From positions 1-18,029 of the forward strand of contig JAJBVR010000011.1 in NCBI GenBank assembly GCA_020859725.1: 18,029 nt of DNA, read 5' to 3'. The notes beneath the pieces were generated by a model. It saw nothing but the letters and a program-made list of their open reading frames with translations, searched no databases and was not told the origin of the DNA. This document shows positions 14,858 to 18,029 of the stretch, in pieces. Origin of the DNA: Clostridiales bacterium. Its GTDB lineage: Bacteria > Bacillota > Clostridia > Oscillospirales > Acutalibacteraceae. The stretch's first letter is position 1; the number at the start of each line of letters is the position of its first letter. Made by a program: the position numbers and the translations under genes.

Positions 14858-15768
14858 CGCTTAACCCCCTCAAATGTTTTATCCGCTTTATAGAATTTCA
14901 TAAAGTAATTCTCAAGAGTAAACGGAAATTCGTGCAAATCTGCAACATTCAATTCCGAAATATCGGAAATAAGGCGGTTGATATCGCTGCCTTTTATACG
15001 AACTCTTGCGCGAAGCTTTTTCTCATTAACAGAAGAAAAATTATAAGGCAGCTTCGTAAGCTTTATAAAAGATTCTTTATCCGCCGCGGTTACTCGGTAT
15101 ATTTTATCGCTTTCCTCTTTCAAACGCGCGGAAACAAATTCAGAGGCAATTTTTCCGTCTTTTATAATAGCTATGCGGTCGCACGTAGCGTCCACCTCGT
15201 GAAAAATATGAGAGGAAAGAAAAATTGTTTTTCCCCTTGATTTTTCTTCCTTAATATAATCAATAAAAGTTTGCTGCATAAGAGGGTCAAGGCCTGATGT
15301 GGGCTCGTCAAGAATAAGTATATCGGGATCATGCATAAATGCGGTAACCACCGCTAATTTTCTTTTTACGCCCAGGCTCATCTGCTTTGTATCCACATTG
15401 GGATCAAGTTCAAACCTTTCCAGCAGCTTTTTGCAATAGCCGTTGTCCTTTAATCGGCGCATTTTTGCCATCATATCAAGAAATTTCGCGCCGGTTATTC
15501 CCGAAGGCAAAGCAATTTCTCCGGGTAAATATCCCACCGTGTTCTGAAGCTCGGCGGCATATTTCCAGCTGTTTTTGCCGCAAATAAAAGCATTTCCTTT
15601 CTGCGGCTTGGAAAATCCCATTAAATGGCGGATACTTGTTGTTTTTCCGGCGCCGTTCGGCCCCAAAAATCCATAACATTCGCCCTTATTTATGGAAATG
15701 TTTATATCAAAAGCACCCCTGCCGTGACCGTAATCCTTAGTTAAATGTGATATTTCAATTACAGGCAT
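14854..15768 (-). CDS. ABC transporter ATPase 2
   Basis: A 304-residue nucleotide-binding protein and paralogue of ATPase 1. Walker A is GPNGAGKT (36-43), signature MSLGVKRK (130-137), Walker B ILILDEP (150-156), switch His187 in FLSSHIF. The GYLPGE motif replaces the classical Q-loop pattern, as usual in this exporter subgroup. I chose the start MPVIEIS at 15768, since AAGGA ends 7 nt upstream. The upstream ATGs at 15810 and 15774 are too close to the site or inside the promoter region. It is the first gene of the exporter operon, reading away from the TetR-family gene with which it shares a control region. Confidence 0.9.
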   Translation of the reverse strand: MPVIEISHLTKDYGHGRGAFDINISINKGECYGFLGPNGAGKTTSIRHLMGFSKPQKGNAFICGKNSWKYAAELQNTVGYLPGEIALPSGITGAKFLDMMAKMRRLKDNGYCKKLLERFELDPNVDTKQMSLGVKRKLAVVTAFMHDPDILILDEPTSGLDPLMQQTFIDYIKEEKSRGKTIFLSSHIFHEVDATCDRIAIIKDGKIASEFVSARLKEESDKIYRVTAADKESFIKLTKLPYNFSSVNEKKLRARVRIKGSDINRLISDISELNVADLHEFPFTLENYFMKFYKADKTFEGVKR

Positions 15769-15796
15769 TTTCATTTCCTTTCTGCTTATATTTCGC

Positions 15797-15826
15797 TTGA
15801 CATTATACAAAAACCTATTGTATAAT
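15797..15826 (+). promoter_or_regulatory. Near-consensus sigma-A promoter of the TetR-family gene
   Basis: TTGACA (15797-15802), an 18-nt spacer and TATAAT (15821-15826) give a strong promoter with a start near 15833. It lies inside the palindrome described in the next entry, so the regulator probably represses its own gene. Confidence 0.75.
15802..15826. promoter_or_regulatory. Perfect 25-bp operator shared by divergent promoters
   Basis: ATTATACAA (15802-15810), a 7-nt centre, and TTGTATAAT (15818-15826) form perfect 9-bp arms. Each arm carries a TATAAT in one direction: 15821-15826 for the regulator and 15807-15802 for the exporter operon on the minus strand. The minus promoter has only a poor -35. 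Binding of the TetR-family product here would block both directions (inference from layout). Confidence 0.75.
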
Positions 15827-15904
15827 AAATATTATCAGACGAACATTATTTTTACAACAACATATTTTAAAAATTTTGTTGAGCAATCTCAGAAAGAAGT
15901 TAAT

Positions 15905-16492
15905 ATGAACAAAAAAACAGCTATGTCAGAGCGGACAAAACAAGACTTAAAAAACGCGTTTTTAGAATTGTATGCCAATAAAGGCAGATTAAACATAACA
16001 GTAAGCGAATTAACGAAAAAAGCGGGCTGTAACCGCTCCACCTTTTATAATTATTATGATGATTTGAACGGCATGCTGGATGAAATTGAAAACTCGGTGA
16101 TTGAACAGGTGCAGATAAATCTGCAAAATGTTTTTTCCGGCGGAATACCCAATGACATGAGCGTCACCTTTCCGTTCATACTGTCTGTTTTTGAGGAATA
16201 CGGCAACACCCTTTATATTCTTTTTGGGGAAAACGGCGATGAAGCATTCCGCCAGCGGCTGCGTAAAATTGTGAAAAACTTTTTCAGAGAAATATTTAAA
16301 AACCGCGTAAGCGCAGAAAAGCTGGAATATATTTTAACATTTATTACATCCGCGGGGCTGGGCTTAATAGAGCATTGGTACGAAACGGATAAACAATATT
16401 CAACCGAGGATTTTTTAAAATTATCGCACGAACTGATTACATCGGGTTTATTCGGCACGATTTTGGAAACGGAGCAAAAAATCCTTATTTAA
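15905..16492 (+). CDS. TetR-family transcription regulator of the adjacent ABC exporter
   Basis: A 195-residue protein of TetR type. The DNA-binding domain covers about residues 9-58 (TKQDLKNAFLELYANKG, then ITVSELTKKAGCNRSTFYNYY). The rest is helical with a late hydrophobic stretch, the usual ligand domain. I chose the ATG at 15905 over 15797 because the latter lies inside the -35 box; the 195-residue length is normal for the family. The ribosome-binding site (AAAGAAG) is weak. The gene reads away from the three-gene exporter operon and both start at the shared 25-bp operator. So it probably senses a compound and releases the exporter genes. The ligand is unknown. Confidence 0.88.
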   Translation: MNKKTAMSERTKQDLKNAFLELYANKGRLNITVSELTKKAGCNRSTFYNYYDDLNGMLDEIENSVIEQVQINLQNVFSGGIPNDMSVTFPFILSVFEEYGNTLYILFGENGDEAFRQRLRKIVKNFFREIFKNRVSAEKLEYILTFITSAGLGLIEHWYETDKQYSTEDFLKLSHELITSGLFGTILETEQKILI

Positions 16493-16506
16493 AAAAACAA
16501 AATTAA

Positions 16507-16554
16507 ATAAACAGGGCAAACTGATTTTTACGCCGCATTGCCCTGTTTATTTTT
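16507..16554. terminator. Rho-independent terminator after the TetR-family gene
   Basis: A 13-bp perfect stem pairs 16507-16519 with 16538-16550 (ATAAACAGGGCAA on the left) around an 18-nt loop, and TTTT follows at 16551-16554. An A-rich run on the left side could make it work also for transcripts arriving on the minus strand from the membrane-protein gene ending at 16671. The stretch 16555-16670 holds nothing else I can name. Confidence 0.8.
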
Positions 16555-16670
16555 CACTGCTTTTAAGTTGAACAGAAAAATCTTTTTACCGATTTATAAG
16601 ATAATCTTTTTTATAAGTATTATAACCTATCAGTTTTCACCGCAGCTTTGCCGTTTCCGCGCACCGGCGG

Positions 16671-17372
16671 TTATGTAATATTATAATGCTCTATAATCAG
16701 GCGGGAAATTTTATTGATATTATTTAATGTTTCCTGATTATAGCACATATAATACAGCTTTTCCGTATCGGAAAATTCCCGTATCCGTGAAATATCTGCA
16801 TATTTGCTTTGGCTGTCATTAACAATAAGCGCGGTGGGAAAGGTTGACGAAAGTGCAAGAGAATACTCATTTTTATCAAGAGTTTTCTGATATTCTTTAT
16901 AATAATTCCGCTTATTTTCAAAAATCAAATACTCTTTTCCCTCTTTCAGTGTAAGAGAGTTATCCGGCGAAAAAAATTTTGATTCGCTTTTTGAAAAATC
17001 AAAACACGCCAACTGATAAACTGCAATATCCCGTCCCGCCTCATCGGTTTCCCCTTTAACGGTTTTAATAACGCTCATTTCGTACTTCACACAGTTATAG
17101 CACACTTGCATACCGGTGCATTTCGCATAAAATGCATACTCATTCTGCTCCAGCTCCGCCAAAGCCGAATCATAATCCACATCCGCGTATATTGTGTTGT
17201 ATTCATTGGAAATTTCAGATGAAAGCTGCGTTTTCGCTCTTGATATTTCATTTTCGCTGCGGCTTAAATGCAAATAAGAAAACCGTGTTATTACGGCAAA
17301 TATAAATGCCGCCGAAACCACTGCCGTTATCATAACGGCAGCTGCTTTTTGAAACGATATTTTTTTAAACAA
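16671..17372 (-). CDS. Membrane-anchored protein of unknown function, next to ABC ATPase
   Basis: A 233-residue protein. An N-terminal span (about 10-31) with a basic start places the rest outside the cell. A charged helix near 36-60 and a cysteine group, CTGMQVCYNC (85-94), follow. I do not recognise the domain. The reading starts with TTG at 17372, behind AGGTGCGGAG, and overlaps the ATPase gene by 8 nt, so it was translated together with it. It may be an accessory part of that transporter, but there is no permease visible in the window. The likely permease would have to be elsewhere. Confidence 0.65.
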   Translation of the reverse strand: MFKKISFQKAAAVMITAVVSAAFIFAVITRFSYLHLSRSENEISRAKTQLSSEISNEYNTIYADVDYDSALAELEQNEYAFYAKCTGMQVCYNCVKYEMSVIKTVKGETDEAGRDIAVYQLACFDFSKSESKFFSPDNSLTLKEGKEYLIFENKRNYYKEYQKTLDKNEYSLALSSTFPTALIVNDSQSKYADISRIREFSDTEKLYYMCYNQETLNNINKISRLIIEHYNIT

Positions 17373-17993
17373 TTTCTCCGCACCTCATTTCAATAATTTC
17401 ATCGCTGATATTTTCAATACAATTTTTATCGTGACTCGCAATTATGAATGTTGTGCTTTTTTCCTTATTAACCTTTTTTATTATATTAAATAATATCTGA
17501 ACGGAATGCTCATCAAGTGAGTTTGTGGGTTCGTCAAGGATTATCAGCTCCGGTCTGTTCATAAACGCCTGAATCAGACTTACCTTGTGCCTCATTCCGA
17601 GGGAATATTTTTTAATGGTTCTTTTGTCGTCAGGATTAAGCTCCATTGCTTTCAGCCATTGCTTTATTTCATCATTGCTTATTTTATTGGCGGAAAGGCT
17701 GTTCAGCATTTTTAAATTGTTAAACGTAAATATTCAAACATAGTAATATTTTCAATTACAAGGCCTATATTTCGGGGATAAACACCGTTGCCAACCTTGA
17801 TTTCATTAACAAAGGCTTCCCCGCTGTCTGCGGTTATAAGTCCGCTTATCGCCCTGATAAGCATAGTTTTTCCGCTTCCGTTGCTTCCGATAAGCGCGTA
17901 AATTTTGCCCGCCTCAAGATTAAGATTAATATTATTAAGAACATTTACCGAATTTATTTTTTTATTGTAATTATTTAAACTGATATACTGCAT
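17365..17993 (-). pseudogene. ABC transporter ATPase, broken by a one-base deletion
   Basis: Two pieces make one ATPase. The first (17993-17712) has Walker A GSNGSGKT (36-43) and ends after NITMFEYLRLTI. The second (to 17365) has signature YSLGMRHK, Walker B LIILDEP and switch-loop ASHDKN. Reading GAATATTT and then ACGTTTAACAATTTAAAA joins the frames as TFNNLKML, so one base is missing around 17728-17731. The total of 629 nt is one short of 210 codons. All motifs of a bacitracin- or lantibiotic-type (short, about 210-residue) ATPase are otherwise intact. ATG 17993 is preceded by AAAGGGG. The shift may be real or a sequencing error, since the downstream gene still looks open. Confidence 0.8.
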
Positions 17994-18029
17994 TTCATCA
18001 TTACCCCTTTCATATTTTGTATCTTTCTT

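Noticed and set aside
15797..15904. Longer start for the TetR-family protein
   Set aside because: The start codon would overlap the -35 box, and the added 36 residues are AT-rich translated promoter/operator sequence, not seen in the family.
16580..16625. AT-rich direct repeat (AATCTTTT ... AATCTTTT followed by ATAAG)
   Set aside because: It is too short and low in complexity to tell from chance in a spacer between two operons.
1..18029. CRISPR array, tRNA or rRNA gene, replication origin
   Set aside because: No regularly spaced repeats, no cloverleaf-like segment ending in CCA and no rRNA-like stretch were seen; gene-free stretches are short.

Overview
The window looks like a chromosomal segment of an anaerobic gut-type Clostridia (Firmicutes). 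The evidence is a single-chain, clostridial-type PurL, clean AGGAGG-type Shine-Dalgarno sites, sigma-A promoters of TTGACA/TATAAT type, and an AT-biased host sequence with GC-rich codons such as ggcgcc and gcggcg. The species cannot be named from the sequence.

Left block (about 1-7130, host genes, all + strand): purL (FGAM synthase with a fused glutaminase), an apgM-like phosphomutase of the type proposed to act as homoserine kinase, a small PepSY-like lipoprotein, and an O-acetylhomoserine sulfhydrylase-type PLP enzyme (metY-like). Having the two possible homoserine-metabolism genes so close supports the homoserine reading of the apgM-like gene.

Middle block (about 7130-12100, acquired DNA): the base composition becomes more AT-rich and the codon use changes. 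The block opens with the broken end of a TnpV-type transposon gene and its strong hairpin terminator. Next is an intact DpnII-family (predicted GATC) restriction-modification operon: a Dam-type adenine methylase with an N-terminal helix-turn-helix, a DpnII-like nuclease, and a second N4/N6-type methylase. Converging on it from the other strand is a decayed arm that can only be seen by reading through lesions. It consists of an XRE-type controller (C-protein-like) gene with a frameshift and a stop codon, a C-box-like operator in front of it, and an unknown gene frameshifted at a run of eight A residues. A single-membrane-span protein of unknown function and some small remnants with hairpins close the island.

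Right block (about 12100-18029, host-like, mostly - strand): a small nitroreductase, then a three-gene ABC-2 exporter operon (two ATPases and a permease). This is divided from a divergent TetR-family regulator by a perfect 25-bp operator that contains the -10 boxes of both directions. At the far right is a second ABC system whose ATPase is frameshifted, followed by a membrane-anchored protein of unknown function.

The most unusual signal is a repeated leader of about 61-68 bp directly upstream of two unrelated genes, metY-like and the nitroreductase, placed identically relative to each start codon. It includes a promoter, a dyad, and an arm able to mask the ribosome-binding site. This suggests a shared regulon or a small RNA element that I do not recognise.
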